A DNA stretch of 64,000 bases from Patiria miniata (taxonomy: Eukaryota; Echinodermata; Asteroidea; Valvatida; Asterinidae). Position numbers and translations under genes: made by a program. The notes beneath the pieces are model-generated. The model was not told the DNA's origin and searched no databases. It was given only the letters and a program-made list of their open reading frames with translations. The DNA lies in contig NW_024037067.1 in NCBI RefSeq assembly GCF_015706575.1, positions 5,394,884-5,458,883 on the forward strand, read 5' to 3'. Shown one piece after another: positions 44,044 to 56,551 of this stretch (the first letter of the stretch is position 1; each line of letters begins with the position of its first letter).

Positions 44044-47000
44044 ATGCCTGGGGCTGGACTAACAGAAGCGGGTGAACTTTACTCACCTATGGTAAGAATA
44101 TTATCTTGAATATTGCCTTTGGCCTTTGAATCTGACTCTTGAGTCTTAAATCTCAACATGCTCAATATCATTCAGTCAGTGTAAATTAATATTACTTTTT
44201 ATAAGGTTACTATAAATAAGTAAAGGCCTAAATACTAATTAAAAAGAAAGTAGGGCCTACTTTTTTGGTAAACAGTCATTGGCATTCCTCAAGTCAGTAC
44301 ATGACTGACGTTTAATACTAGTACGTATGAAGTAAGACATAAGAATATATTTGGTGGTTAGGGTTTTTAATTTTGTATTATTTACAGTAGTTCTGTTAAA
44401 ATTTTACTTCCGAGCGCGAGCTTAAGATAAAAGAGGTCGGGAACAGATAAATTCCTCATAGATTTTGTACTCGTCTACCAGAGTGGTGCTAGTAGGTAGT
44501 ATTTCTGAATTTCTGTTTACGCAGCCTCTGTTGTTGCTTTTTTTTCTAGATTTTGTACTCGTCTACCAGAGTGGTGCTAGTAGGTAGTATTTCTGAATTT
44601 CTGTTTACGCAGCCTCTGTTGTTGCTTTTTTTTCTAATTCTTGATAGGTGGGTTTGGTCTACGTCTTCAACCTGATCGTTGGCACCGGTGCTCTGACCAT
44701 GCCGCTAGCATTTGCCAGGGCTGGTTGGGCCATGGGGGGAATTCTCATAATCATCCTGGCTTTTGTCAGGTAAGTGTTTATTCATAGCACAAGTCTGGTC
44801 CTTATTTCATTCCATATAAAAGATTGTTTTCAATGTTTTCAATTACATTATGGTGATAGTGAATGAGTTTCAGTGTGCATTGTTAACTTGGAAAAAAGAA
44901 AAGAAATTATTAATCAGTATCATTTGAAGTGTACTGTCATTGGTTGTGGGTTCGAGTCCAGCCTGGGGTCATGGTGCGTGTGTCCTTGGGCAAGGCACTT
45001 TTTCACACATTGCTTCTCTCCACCCAAGATCAAATGGGTACCTGTGAGGGCAGTGATGGTTATTGTGATTGATTTTAGATGTTTTGGTCTGATATGGCAG
45101 CATCGAGCTGTACACTCCCCACAGAGCTGAGATTGTCTTGGGAATGTTTCATTGGCCAGATGATCAGGGGTAATAATAATGTAAAGTGCTTTGACCTTGG
45201 TTAAAGCACTGTATAAGTATCCATTATTGTTATAGATAAGTGTGTGTACATTGCTCATCCAGTCAGTGAATAGTCCCTGATTGTTTATTTCCAGCTATCT
45301 GACAGTTACTTTCGTCGTTGAAGCCATGGCCTCAGCCAATGCTGTGATCAGATTCAAGCGTAAAGAGAAAAAACGAGAGGTAAGGTGATAGACGTTTGTT
45401 ATTATGACTAGCATTTCAAATATTACTAAGGAATGTAAATAGGGTACCAGTGAATCTTTCGATTTACTTTCAAGTTCTGGTGTGTTACAAAATGTGATCC
45501 CCCCCCCCTCAAAAAAAATAAATCACAGGTTGCCAGAGCTATTTTCGACAAACTGAATTTTTACGAATCTTCACAATGAAAATCAGCAGGAAATCTCAAT
45601 TTTTATACTTGTGTATTATTTAACCATCTCAGTGGGAAGTCAGTATGCATAAAGAGTATATACTCTCCACTGCACATGAAACAACAATAAGTGAAAAAAA
45701 ATGTCCTGAGGATTACCTTTTTTTTTTAGTTGGAGGACTCATCGAGCGGTTCCCATGATGCCACGGCGCCTCCCTTCCTTCACGAAGTTGAGAGTGATGA
45801 GAAGCAGAGCCTGTTGCAACCGCCTGTGGCTCCACAGTGTAAGTTGCACTGTAATAAATCTTTTGTGGGTGGCATGTGGGTGGTGCAAAGCGCTCACCTC
45901 TGACCGCTGTGGCCCAGGTTCGATTCCCGTCTCGGGTCATATGTGAGTAGAGTTGTTTGTTGATTATATTCTATGCCACGAGGGTTTTTCTTCGTGTTCT
46001 CCGGTTTTCCTTCCTCCACAAAAATCAGCGCTCGCAATCTGGCTGTGCTCCGTGGTCAGACATGGGTCCTACAGTGGTTGCCCTAAGGTGCCTTTACATG
46101 TCTTTGGCTTGACCAAGTAGTTACGTCCTTCGCTGCGAGTAAGATTGATAGCCCCCCCCCCCCCACCCCCACAGTTGTCTTTATTTGATTCAGGTATTGT
46201 TTTGTTCTTCACTGTCATTTATTGCAGTGTATACAGATGGTAAACACCAGGATTTCTTTGAGATCACCGAGCGCGTCGAGATGGCCAAGATGGCTTCTCT
46301 ATTCTTCAATAAAAGTAAGTATCTCCCAACAGTTGACCTGGGTTCGAATCCCGCTAAGTTCAATACATACATTATGAGTTTGAAAGCAGACCCCAAAACT
46401 GCACAAACAAAATGAACTGAATGCGCAATTCCATTGCAAAGTTTTTCAGGCAAATTTGGCTAATTAGTTCATGTTTGCAGCCCACATGGAATTTTTGACT
46501 TGATTTTTTTGTGTGTCTTTGCTGGTTTTCTTAACCTTCAAAGGAATATCCGTTTCTTCAGGAATAGCTCGCTGTTTCTGTGATGGCTTGGTCAGTCAGT
46601 CTTTTAAATATACAAAATACTCTTCAGGCCAGGAAAGTACAGCTATGCCAACCTGATACAGTGTCCAAAAATTCAGAGCAGTGCTCACATATTTGTTTTA
46701 AGAGTCATGCTGCCACCACCTTTAACTTTGTTTTCCATATTATTTGCTTGCAGTTGGATTAAACCTTTTCTATCTGTGTATGGTGATATATCTCTACGGT
46801 GACCTGGCCATCTATGCAGTCACAGTGCCGACGTCACTAATGAACATTACCTGGTAAGGGAAACACTTCCGTGGACACTGGACTCAGTTTTCTTCTGCAT
46901 TTTGATTTTGTTTACTAGCATTTGTTGACATCGTAGTTTCTTCATGAATGCCACTTCTTACTGGCAATTGCAGTTTTCACTTATTCTTTGTGAATATTTA

Positions 47001-50000
47001 TTAAAGGTAGAGTCCATCATTTGCAGCCATCCCAAAAGTAACTGGCGTAATTATTGTTGAAAAACTAACTTGGTTGAAAGATAGTAAGGGAACTAAACTC
47101 CCTGTGAAATTATTCTTTCTGGGAAGCTGTCATTTTGAAGTAATCAACGAAAGAAGGCATTTCCAACGGTGATTCTTAAGAAGCACCGTAGGAAAATTTA
47201 AATTAGTAGTTCGTTTTGTTATTCAGCGAAGCGCGCACAAGTATTCGAACGACGCACACGCGCGCGCGGTTGTTATAATTCGTCGGATCAGTGCGCGACG
47301 TCGCGTATAGTTGCAATTCAAAACAATTCAAAACATGATTCAGCAACTTTTGATTTGAAATTGAGATCTTAGAATGCTGTTTTTCTCGGAATGTACAGCT
47401 GAAGCTTAGCTGAAACTTCATCAGGTTAGTTGCTCAGTATCCTTCATTAGATTTTGAACTCTTTTGTTGCTTCAAACGAACAAAATGCACAAATTACAAA
47501 TGATGGACTGTAGCTTTAAAGTTGCATTCCCCTTGCTCTTCAACAATTTCGAATTTTTTTTCTATGAATTTTCAACTTGTCTGTTTTATACCAACCAAAA
47601 ACCTCTTTTTATTCTTTTATTATTTGGACGTCTGCAAATTTCTGAAACAAACCAAGATCCGTCTTTCAAGCTGACTGGCTCCCGGTCTGTACATTATTGA
47701 TACTGATTGTGGGCGGGGAACCAGCCTATCTTTCGAGAACAGAATTATTGTCTGGCAGCCAACAATTGCAATTGTTAAGTAATAATGCAAGAACTACACA
47801 TGAGCCAATTTTTTTTGGTCGATGTCTTTTTCAAAAGTGAATAAATTTTATACTGGTAGAAAAATAGCAATTTAAAAAAGGAATTTATTTTTCAGGATTA
47901 AACTTTAAAAAAAAAACGAACGGGAATGCAACTTCAATTAGTCGAATAGGAAAGGCATCATTCCTTTATTGCACTAATTTTCCATTGTCAACTTATTTGT
48001 TACAAGACTGCATTGTTGGAAATAATTTATGATTCACGGCAGTGACTTTCTTCCTTTGTTACAGTACATACACACCAGAGAATTCCTCATCACCAGAGCA
48101 AGATGACCCTTGCTGGGAAGGTGTGAATCTAACCAGGATGAACGCTTATAGAGTCTACTTGGTAGGATGTCACAACTGTAACCTTTGCTTATTCTTTTTG
48201 TACTTTGAAGCTACAGTCCATCATTTGCAGCTATCCAAAAAGTAACTGACGTAATTATTGTTGAAAAACACACTTGGTTGAACGATAGTAAGGGGACTAA
48301 ACTCCCTGTGAAATTATTCTTTCTGGCAAGCTGTCATTTTGAAGAAATCAATGAAAGAAGGCCCAATTCAAAACATTTTGATTTGAAATCGAGATCCTGG
48401 AATGTTGTTTTTCTCGAAATATATAGCTGAAGCTGAGCTGAAACTTTATCAGGTTTAGTAGTTGTTCAACACCCTTCTTTAGATTTCGAGGACGCTTGTT
48501 GCTTTAAACGAACAAAATGCACAAATTACAAATGATGGACTGTACCTTTAACTTAAAACCCTCCCTCTCTGGCAAACAGAATTTAGCTATGCCATCACAG
48601 CAGTCAAAATCAATCAAGTTTTCAATGGAGAATTCCCTTGTTCATTTGATATAGCCATGCTTTGACTGGAGGTGATTGACATGCCAGCTGTACTTACTAG
48701 TTCCTTTTTTTCTGTTGATGGGATTCATATCACCCCGACGCAAAAATTCCATCTTATAATAATTTACGCGGTACCCACTGCTATGTACATCAGATTCGAA
48801 CCGGCCAACCGATCCCGTTAGCTCGGTGGTCGAGTGCTAAGACATCTGCACTAGAAAGCAGGAGGTCGTGGGTTCGAGTCCAACCCAAGTGATTTTTTCC
48901 AACTTTCACTCGGGAGGTAACACACTGAGTATACAGTGTTTAAACGTCGGTGAAGGGCAAAACCTAATTTGATTTATATCTCCCCGACGCAAAAATTCCA
49001 TCTTATAATAAGGATTTTACTAGTCATTTTGTTAATACACAAATGTTATGTACTATTGTGATCTACTATCCTGTGTACAAATGCATTGCAGGGGAAGTGG
49101 AAAAAATGTTTGCATCACCGTTAAATTTGTGAAAAAACATTTTCTGTTTTGCACCGTATGACATTGGTACATGTACCATATTTTTAACTGCATTGATGGA
49201 CATTTTTTATGAACTTGGTATTTGTATGAATAGTTAGTTGGTGTTTTTTTATATTTTTGAATGTGTGTACATTGTGTATTGTGAATATTTTGGTGTTTGT
49301 TTTTTAACCTTAGCCCTAATTTGGCCGTATTTTCAGGCCCTCGAAACTAGGCATCATTTTTTTTCTTTTTCATTTCAGACTGTGTTTGCCATAGCTCTGG
49401 GTATTTTCGTGTTCTTCAATGTTCAGAAGACGAAGTATTTACAGCTCCTCACAACCTTTTTCCGGTGGCTTGGTAAGACAATTATTATTTTTTTACAAAT
49501 TGTTTTGAAAATTCCCCACCAATATTTGTCAAGCAGATATATTTCTTGTGTCAAAATATATCAAGGATTGTACTCTCCAAAATTTGTTCAACCAGTGCAG
49601 TGCACGTCATTGAATGTGCCTGTTCGGGAGGGGCAAATTCATTGGCTGCTGGTATTTACAGCGTTTTTGAGAACTGCTTGTGCAAACAACGCACACAATT
49701 CAATGGTGGTGTTTGCTCAGGTCGAACGCACACTCACAGGTTGAACGCCCATTTTTTTTAAAAATGTGGACAGACACAGAGATTCCTTGAAATTTAGTAA
49801 GAAAACATGAGGAAGAAGTGTGTTTTATTTACCCATTGTTGATAATGGAATACACCCTCATCAGTGAAGTACCCATTGTTGATAAAGGAATAGCCCCCAG
49901 TGAAGGTCAGCCATTGCTCTATGCATACACTGGCCAAATCTTTTATGATAAATATGGGGCCAGCTACGCGTCTCTTTTGTTTACCAAACTTTACGCACGC

Positions 50001-51065
50001 AGTTTTGATTGTGAAGTCACACAAATCAGTGGCGCCATACACATGCGTACACAGGCCAAAATGTTTGATCTTTTATGAGGAAAAATGGTGCTGATGTCCT
50101 GGGGTTTCTTTTGCAACTTTTTCGAGAACCGCTCGTCCAAACAACTTCAAACTTGACACTGCACATTCCGGGTTGCCGAGCAATGCACCCGCCGATTTTC
50201 AACTTCATACGGTGCCCGGTTCTGGAGATAATCGTAATACGGACGGACAATTTCCGGAATTATAGTTAAGATACCATTTATTTTTTTGGCAGCATTTTCC
50301 ATGATGATTGTCCTAGCGCTTATCGTCCTCGCTAAGGGCAAGGGCCAAGGTGGACCGGTTGCCGTGGGAGCCTTTGAAAGCATCCCCAACTTCTTTGGCG
50401 TGTGCGTCTACTCCTTCATGTGTCACCACTCCTTGCCCTCGCTAGTCACGCCCATCAAGCGGAAAAAACGGCTCTCGGTGCTCCTGGGCGGAGACTACGC
50501 GCTGATCCTCGGTTTCTACCTTCTGATCTCGCTCACGGCCATCTTCACGTTCAGTACCAACAGCATACAAGAGATCTACACGCTGAATTTCTTCGGCGAT
50601 AAAAACGGGGTCACCATGGTGGTGCCCGTCCAGTATTTCATCGCGCTGTTCCCGGTTTTCACGCTCAGCACCAATTTCCCGATTATCGGGATCACCTTGC
50701 GGAACAATCTCAAGATGCTGTTTGCGCGGGAGGGCCGGCCGTATCACTGGGCCGTTGATCGCATCGTCTTCCCCTTACTGGCCCTGCTACCGGGGATCGT
50801 AGTTGCCTTCATCACCACTGACGTAACCGGGCTCGTGGGCTACACGGGCTCCTACGCCGGTGCGGGCATTCAGTATGTCATCCCAGCGTTTCTGGTCTAC
50901 TGCGGCCGCAGGAAGACCGCTAAGCTGTTCGGGCAGAACTGGAGCAATAAGCACACGTCCCCTTTCAGGCACAGAGCCTGGGTGATACTGGTGTTACTGT
51001 GGGCCGTGCTGTGCATCGGCTTCGTCACGGCCAATCACATTATAAGTGCTGTGCATCACCATTAA
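44044..51065 (+). CDS. TMEM104: Transmembrane protein 104 homologue (amino-acid-transporter-like)
   Basis: Nine exons splice in frame: 44044-44091, 44648-44769, 45295-45379, 45730-45838, 46228-46314, 46754-46853, 48065-48161, 49379-49472 and 50293-51065 (1,515 nt, 504 residues; human 496). It is a multi-pass membrane protein of the TMEM104 family, distantly related to the AAAP/SLC38 amino-acid transporters; substrate unknown. The first membrane segment has FNLIVGTGALTMPLAFARAG, the family signature. Others are FEITERVEMAKMASLFFNK, VIYLYGDLAIYAVTVP, FFNVQKTKYLQLL, NFFGVCVYSFMCHHSLPSL, STNFPIIGITLRNN and NKHTSPFRH. A serine- and acid-rich loop lies at residues 86-121, encoded mainly by exon 4. 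The last exon is unusually long and GC-rich at third positions. AATAAA occurs at 51922 and 52053. Introns carry several SINEs, two MITEs and an 88-bp tandem duplication. Confidence 0.95.
44461..44636 (+). repeat. Exact 88-bp tandem duplication at an acceptor
   Basis: The segment starting GATTTTGTACTCGTCTACCA at 44461 is repeated from 44549, ending just before the exon 2 acceptor of TMEM104. The duplicated unit includes the poly-pyrimidine tract, so the first copy creates a decoy TTTTTTTTCTAG about 100 bp upstream of the true acceptor. Confidence 0.9.
44930..45240 (+). mobile_element. SINE (family G)
   Basis: B-box GGGTTCGAGTCCAGCC is followed by 'CCTTGGGCAAGGCACTT', 'GGGTACC' and an end 'TAAAGCACTGTATAAGTATC'. 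It lies in TMEM104 intron 2. Confidence 0.65.
45868..46110 (+). mobile_element. SINE (family H)
   Basis: A tRNA-like head with B-box GGTTCGATTCCCGTC is followed by a body resembling family E ('GGTTTTCCTTCCTCCAC'). It lies in TMEM104 intron 4. Confidence 0.55.
47001..47519 (+). mobile_element. TTAA-target MITE (variant of family A) with a CG-rich insert
   Basis: The termini TTAAAGGTAGAGTCCATC and GATGGACTGTAGCTTTAA are inverted. The interior follows family A, but a CG-rich stretch (CACACGCGCGCGCGG, about 47230-47300) sits inside. It lies in TMEM104 intron 6. Confidence 0.7.
48205..48551 (+). mobile_element. TTAA-target MITE (variant of family A)
   Basis: Starts GAAGCTACAGTCCATCATTT and ends ATGATGGACTGTACCTTTAA. 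It lacks the CG-rich insert of its neighbour and lies in TMEM104 intron 7. Confidence 0.7.
48733..49012 (+). mobile_element. tRNA-like SINE preceded by a second copy of its own tail
   Basis: The head at about 48818-48890 (TTAGCTCGGTGGTCGAGTGC, B-box GGGTTCGAGTCCAACC) is followed by a tail ending CCCCGACGCAAAAATTCC. The same tail of about 30 nt also lies before the head at 48733, 249 bp away. It is in TMEM104 intron 7. Confidence 0.65.
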
Positions 51066-52926
51066 CCCATGCTCTTAAGCCAGCCTCAGGTGGACCTGCA
51101 ATTTGCTTGCGCGGCAACTAAACAATCGGCATCAAGCACAAAAGTCATGGTCAAGTCACAAAACTGAGAAATTGTGTGATTATCGTGGAACAAGCGACAT
51201 ATTGACACAGAATAATCGCCACCATGCTCATGTCACCCACAACGTGACAATCCACAATAAAATTTGATGATCCGGATACGCGCACAGCATAACTTCACAC
51301 AAGTCAACTGCATTAATTCCCGCTTGTTGGGAACACGTTCCTTCGCGGTGCAGAAGTTGAAATTTGTCCACTCTTAGAACTGTTAATTTTCTTGTAGCAC
51401 GGACTGATGCTGGTCGTCTTAATGTCATCACATTTACACTCGGGTTACAAAAAATTGGCGACTGATATGTTCCCGACGGTCGTAGCTCAGGCGCAGCTTG
51501 ATCCTGAAAAGTCTGACTGTTCTGGTGTTGTCACAAGGTTGACCTGAAGGCATCTTTATGATTTAGCGTGTGTCTGCTGGCTGGACAATCCAATGCACTC
51601 TAGCCAAAGTGTATTGGAGGATGCTTTGGCTCATCAGCGGAGCAGATTCTAGAATGCCTAAATCGCCATCGGAGGGCTTATCTGCTGGTTAGCAAATGTA
51701 CTATGTGTGTCTCTATTCCAATATTTTTCAATTATGAACATTCATGCAATTCTCCTTTTTTTTGAAATTCTGATTAAATTTCAAATGTATAAATTAACTA
51801 AAACTTTTCACCTTTCAGTGCCAACCTCAAATTTAAATGTAGACTGAAATGAAGTATGAAGGCACACAAGAATGAAAAGATAAATACCCAGAAAATTAAT
51901 ATACGTATAACTTTTTTATAAAATAAACTGTACCTGTTGATAATGTGAAAATGTATGATTTTTTTTTTTAAACTGAGACTGTTAACTGAGACTGTCCATA
52001 ATCAGCTTTTTTTATATGTACCTTCTTTGTCAATGACACGACAAAAAACGGAAATAAATAACAGACTTGGGTGCAGGAATAATTTTTTGTGATTCATTTC
52101 TATTTATTCAAATATGTACACACTTTTTACAATTTCATGTATGTATAAGTAAATAATGTGCATTTCCAGTGTCTTTTTAAAGCTTGTTCAAGACCAAATA
52201 TAATATGTGGAATATTCCAAGATCATATCTAACTTTTACGAGAAAACCTGGTAATATGACAAAAGAAAGCAGTACATGTAATCAAGTGTCCGTCAACGTG
52301 TGTTTTGCCAATGTACAATTCACTGCAATTTATTCACATTAAACGTCTGCAGTAAAACTCCAAAAAGACACAACAAATACACTTCACACAAGATTGTTGT
52401 TTCTGCGAAGCTAACATTTTCCATGCCTAACAAATCCCTTCGCTATGCAGCTAGCACAATGCATCCGCCATTACCAAGGGGCTTCCTAATGCTTCGGTGG
52501 GCGAGTGTGGCCAAGTTGTTGGGGTTTGTGACTCGTGATCAGGGGTTCGAAAACGGTGGGTGAGTGTGGCCTAGTGGTTAGGGTTTATGACTCATGATCA
52601 GAGGGTCAGGGGTTCAAATCCAGCTGCTGGCCATATGTTGTGTCCTTGGGCGAGCCACGTCACCCCAACTTGCCTCTATCCACCCAGGAGTGGGTACCAG
52701 CATTAGCTGGGGAGTAACCAACCATCCAGGGGGGAATACATAGATATATTTTCAGTCGTTCCATGCCCAGAAACCGAAGATAAACACCGGCCTAATGGGC
52801 CATTTTTGCTCAGACAGACTTTACTGCTTCTTTACTTCCTAATGCTTGGATTCACCAATAAGCACGGACGGTTTTTGATAAAACTGTTAATTTTATTTTA
52901 TGTCACTGGCCCCTTGCCTTGTAATA
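51066..52926. other. Convergent 3' region of TMEM104 and IQCK
   Basis: TMEM104 polyadenylation signals (AATAAA) are at 51922 and 52053 on the plus strand. For IQCK, AATAAA on the minus strand (TTTATT, 52892-52897) lies 30 bp after its stop. Between them is a SINE at 52496-52812. No other gene was seen. Confidence 0.6.
52496..52812 (+). mobile_element. SINE (family F) with duplicated tRNA-like head
   Basis: Two successive heads occur, GTGGGCGAGTGTGGCCAAGT at 52498 and GTGGGTGAGTGTGGCCTAGT at about 52556, each ending in a GGGGTTC B-box. A single body follows ('GCCATATGTTGTGTCCTTGG'). Confidence 0.7.
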
Positions 52927-55900
52927 TTAGCTCCGCTCTGGTGACGGACTCCACGTCCTGAGTTTGTAGCAAGCAGGGTACCGGGCGCTGTGGCTCTTGT
53001 GGTCCCGTATCTTCCTTGCGCTGCCTCGCTCCGAGCCGGGCTCGTGCTCCTTCCAAAACTCGTCGACTTTGAGTTTGATGTCGGCGTTCTCGTCGTGCCA
53101 CTCTCGCTGCCACTGCCGCAGTTCCTGGATGTGATCCTCCTTTCTCACCTAGAGAAGGGGGAGGGGGTATACAAAAGACTGAACTTACTTCACAGACCAG
53201 TGGCCGATCAAAGATTTTTCAAATGTGGCTGAGGTTTGAAGTCCAGGATTTTACAGGGTTCGACAAAAATCTTAAAATGAAATTCCACAACTTTGGAAGG
53301 ACAAAATTTGGGCTTTGCAAGACCAATTCCTCTGCTGTTTTGCCATGGTATGGTATGGTATGTGCATAGTTTTTTTTTTTTAATATTAGAACTGGTGATC
53401 GAATGATCGAATATTTGAATATTCAGGACAGCCCTATGTTATACTACCCAAAAGGCAGTGCAACGTAGGCCAGGTGTTATTGCGCTTTTACCTTGAATCC
53501 TCTGTAGAATGACTGGATGACGACCGCCGCTTCGTGCTCTGTCCATATCAGCGACAAAGGGAGGGGTGGGCGGGGACTGTAGGGGGGAGGTAAAAGTGAC
53601 AGTAAAGAAATACTGGAAAGGCTAAACCCTCTACGTCATTTTTGGTGTTTAGAAATCTGTCTTGGGTCTGCAATGTTGGTCTGCATTTGGTTAATATTAT
53701 GTTGTGTAAGTTATTCATCCTCATTTTTTAAAGTTTGAATAATCAAAAATCGCTTTGTAAAAATGAGTGCTGCTTTTCAGAAGATGCAAGAGCACCGGCA
53801 CAGATATGTGCTTTGGGTCTCGCCAAATTTTCTAATAGAGGGCTTTCACTGACCCACGTTACTCTGCCTACATCTGGGTACCAGAAAGTCAGTGTCGCCA
53901 TTGTAGTAGGCAAAGATCGTATAGCGCACCGCACGGTAGGTTTTAGGCCAGCCTTTAAAGCTGTGATGGACGGCAAAAACTGTGAGAAAAATGCGGAGCC
54001 AACACCAAGTGCTGAGTCGGCATGATTATGACGACCATAGACAGCACAGGTAGTGACCATTATGCCATTTGATAAAGAATTTGCAGATATTTTACGATCG
54101 GAGTCATAGCAATTTGTCAAACATGATTTTCAGCATATGTACATGTTTTTATGTGTACGTACTTTTCAGCAAGGATCTGTTTGACGAATGGAATCTCTTC
54201 AAGTTGGTCCGACTCCCTGCCAGAATACTTGGGGTTGTGTCTGCAGAAAGGAAAACCAAATAAATCCAATATTGTACAAATAACGAATGTTTATGAGTGC
54301 AACAGTAAGAATAATTTCATGAGGTGACAGATGGAATGTTCCATTCCACGAGGTGAAGCCGAGTGGTTTATACTCACCTCCACAAATACTCAGTCAAATA
54401 GTCGCATCCGTTGAATCGAAATCGCTTTCTCTGCAAACAAAAACAAAAAACATAAACACTCTTTTTCTAATTTTGTAACTTTCTGTCACCCTTCCAAACT
54501 CAAAGAAATTAATGTAGTTTTGCTATTTAGAATGCTGATACATAAATAATAATGGAACAAAAGATGAAAAATCTTGGACAGAATTTTGGTAAATAAACAC
54601 ATGTACAAGGATATTAATTGAGAAAATTCATTGTTTAGGGCCCGCGTCAATTCTTATTCGGGACGAGTTCTGGACAAGTTCCGGACATTGTATCGGGTAT
54701 AAGTTGCAGGATTCTAAACAACTACTGCGCAATCTTCCCGCAATGGAGTTATCAGTATTGGTGAGTCAAGCAGTTGCTAATGAAGATTTCCCCCATAGCA
54801 TTTCCAGGACAAATGCAGAGCTTCTTCCGGACAAAGTGAATGATTCTACCAGCAACTTGTCAGGAACCTGTCCCGGATGTGAATTGAGATGGGCCCAAAA
54901 GATAGTTAAACTTCCAACTTACCTCAAAGCATTTCTCCTTCTTGGCTTGTTTCAGCATTGCCAGCAGGGCAGGAAGGAGAACAGGGAAGATGTAATGCTC
55001 TAAATATTCACGAGGCATACCTGAGGAGTAATCACAACAGCAAAGTAAAAATTAAAATTAAAGGCATATAGGTCAATTTGCATTTATCCCGAAATAACCT
55101 ACCAAATTATTATCAAAAAGCTTGTAACTTGGACTAAAGATTGTACAGGTACTAAACACCCTGTGATGTTATTCCGTCTGGCTTACTGTCATTTAGAAGA
55201 AATCAATTTCCAACGATCATCAGGCAGCTGACTGACTTTGGAAATAAAGCGTGCTACGGACGAAATCCTGTTTTGGATCAAACGGTTGTGCATGGTTATC
55301 CACTGAGCTGAAACTTCACCAGGTTAGGTTTGGAATATTTTTCTTTTGATTTTGCACGTTGGTGTTATTGGAAGTACAACAAAGTTCATGAAAAGCAAAT
55401 GATCTTATATGCCTTGAAACTACTACCAATTAAGGGAATAGCAATATTATAAATACTTAAAGGGGTTAAAGTCAGGCTTAAAGTGACTATCAGGGATTCT
55501 GCATTTGCATGATAAATTATCACAGAAAGTTCAACAGAGATGACCTTCCAAAATACGAGATGGGATTTCACAGATCGAGGTCTATCCTAGAAAGGATATC
55601 CCAGAAAGACGTCTTTACGAGATATCATTTCAGGGAAAGACATCTTTCCAGTAGATATACGTACATGTTTCTCTCGGTGGGGGTGTAGGGGGAGGGGGCG
55701 TGGCTGGCTTAGATGGTCTCTCCATCATGGTGTAGCCTACACAAGCAGGATGCGAGCTGGCAGGGTCAAAATCGTCTGCCGCTTGGCTGTCCACCTCTAC
55801 GCGTTCGGCCCTGTGCCCAAACATGACCGGGGAGTGAGCTTCTGGCCTGAATTCGGTGATATCCGTGGTAACTGAGCCTTGGTCATCATCTTTGGGAAAA

Positions 55901-56551
55901 GGCGGTCGCATCAAGGCAAATTCTATGCAAACGAAATGGAACAAACAGACCATTTTTAATATTTCATGTTAGTTTTCAAAATAACAGTAAATTTAAGTTT
56001 TATAAAATTATAGTCAATAGTTCTGCCCAATTCGTCTTTGACTTTGCCTTAAACATTTTTGTTAAACTCAGTCAAGCCTTTTGTGTTATCTTAATATTAA
56101 AAAGGTTTTTTTTGGTGGTCTGAAAACAAATTCAAAAACAAAGTCAAACTCAAAGACAAAAAGATGAGAGCAAGGAACAAGATAAGATTGAATGATAGGC
56201 CCTACTAGGCTAGGCCTAGTAGTAACGTCACGATTATAAAAGTAACGATTTTGCAAAAAACCTTCATAGAGCTAAAAGTCCTGGAAGTAGCGTAAAAATA
56301 CAATAGATTTGCACTGACATGCGAGAAGAAGTTAATCATTCATATTGCACTGTGAAAAGTTACCCATGTCAAAAGCCTTTAAAAAGGCACTAGGCAGTTG
56401 CCGGCATGTCCGGAAACTGGGCATACATGAGCAAATCACGCACCGACAACGGAGTTAACGAAAATTGGTTATTTTATCTGCTTATTCATGCAATACCTTT
56501 ACAAATCTCATCCCATAGCTTCACCTCCGGTTTCTGACCTATAATGGACAT
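52927..56551 (-). CDS. IQCK: IQ motif-containing protein K homologue
   Basis: Seven exons read on the minus strand: 56551-56497, 55922-55665, 55020-54923, 54430-54378, 54240-54163, 53576-53492 and 53148-52927 (849 nt, 282 residues; human 287). Matches to human IQCK run in order: KLWDEICKEFA, PPFP, PREYLEHYIFPVLLPALLAM, QAKKEKCFERKR, CDYLTEYL, HNPK, IPFV, PRPPLPLSL and IQELRQWQREW. Residues about 107-158 (PREYLEHYIFPVLL to YLWRHNP) resemble a Dpy-30/RIIa-type docking helix pair. Residues 197-211 (AAVVIQSFYRGFKVR) are a complete IQ motif for calmodulin binding. A proline run (ATPPPPTPPP) lies before the docking region. This combination is common in cilium and flagellum proteins; that role is inference here. 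Intron 2 contains a MITE. Confidence 0.93.
55058..55418 (+). mobile_element. TTAA-target MITE (family A)
   Basis: TTAAAGGCATATAGG at the left and ATCTTATATGCCTTGAA at the right, with the family interior between. It lies in IQCK intron 2. Confidence 0.75.

Noticed and set aside
48820..48895. Possible tRNA gene
   Set aside because: A- and B-boxes are present, but the anticodon loop is 8 nt, no acceptor stem closes, and the sequence is the head of a SINE with a repeated tail.
49238..49744. 168-codon open frame
   Set aside because: It spans TMEM104 exon 8 in frame, but its remaining codons are intron on both sides; the splice sites at 49378 and 49473 are clear.
53735..54025. 96-codon open frame within IQCK
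   Set aside because: It lies wholly in an IQCK intron, starts at a non-ATG codon and resembles no known protein.
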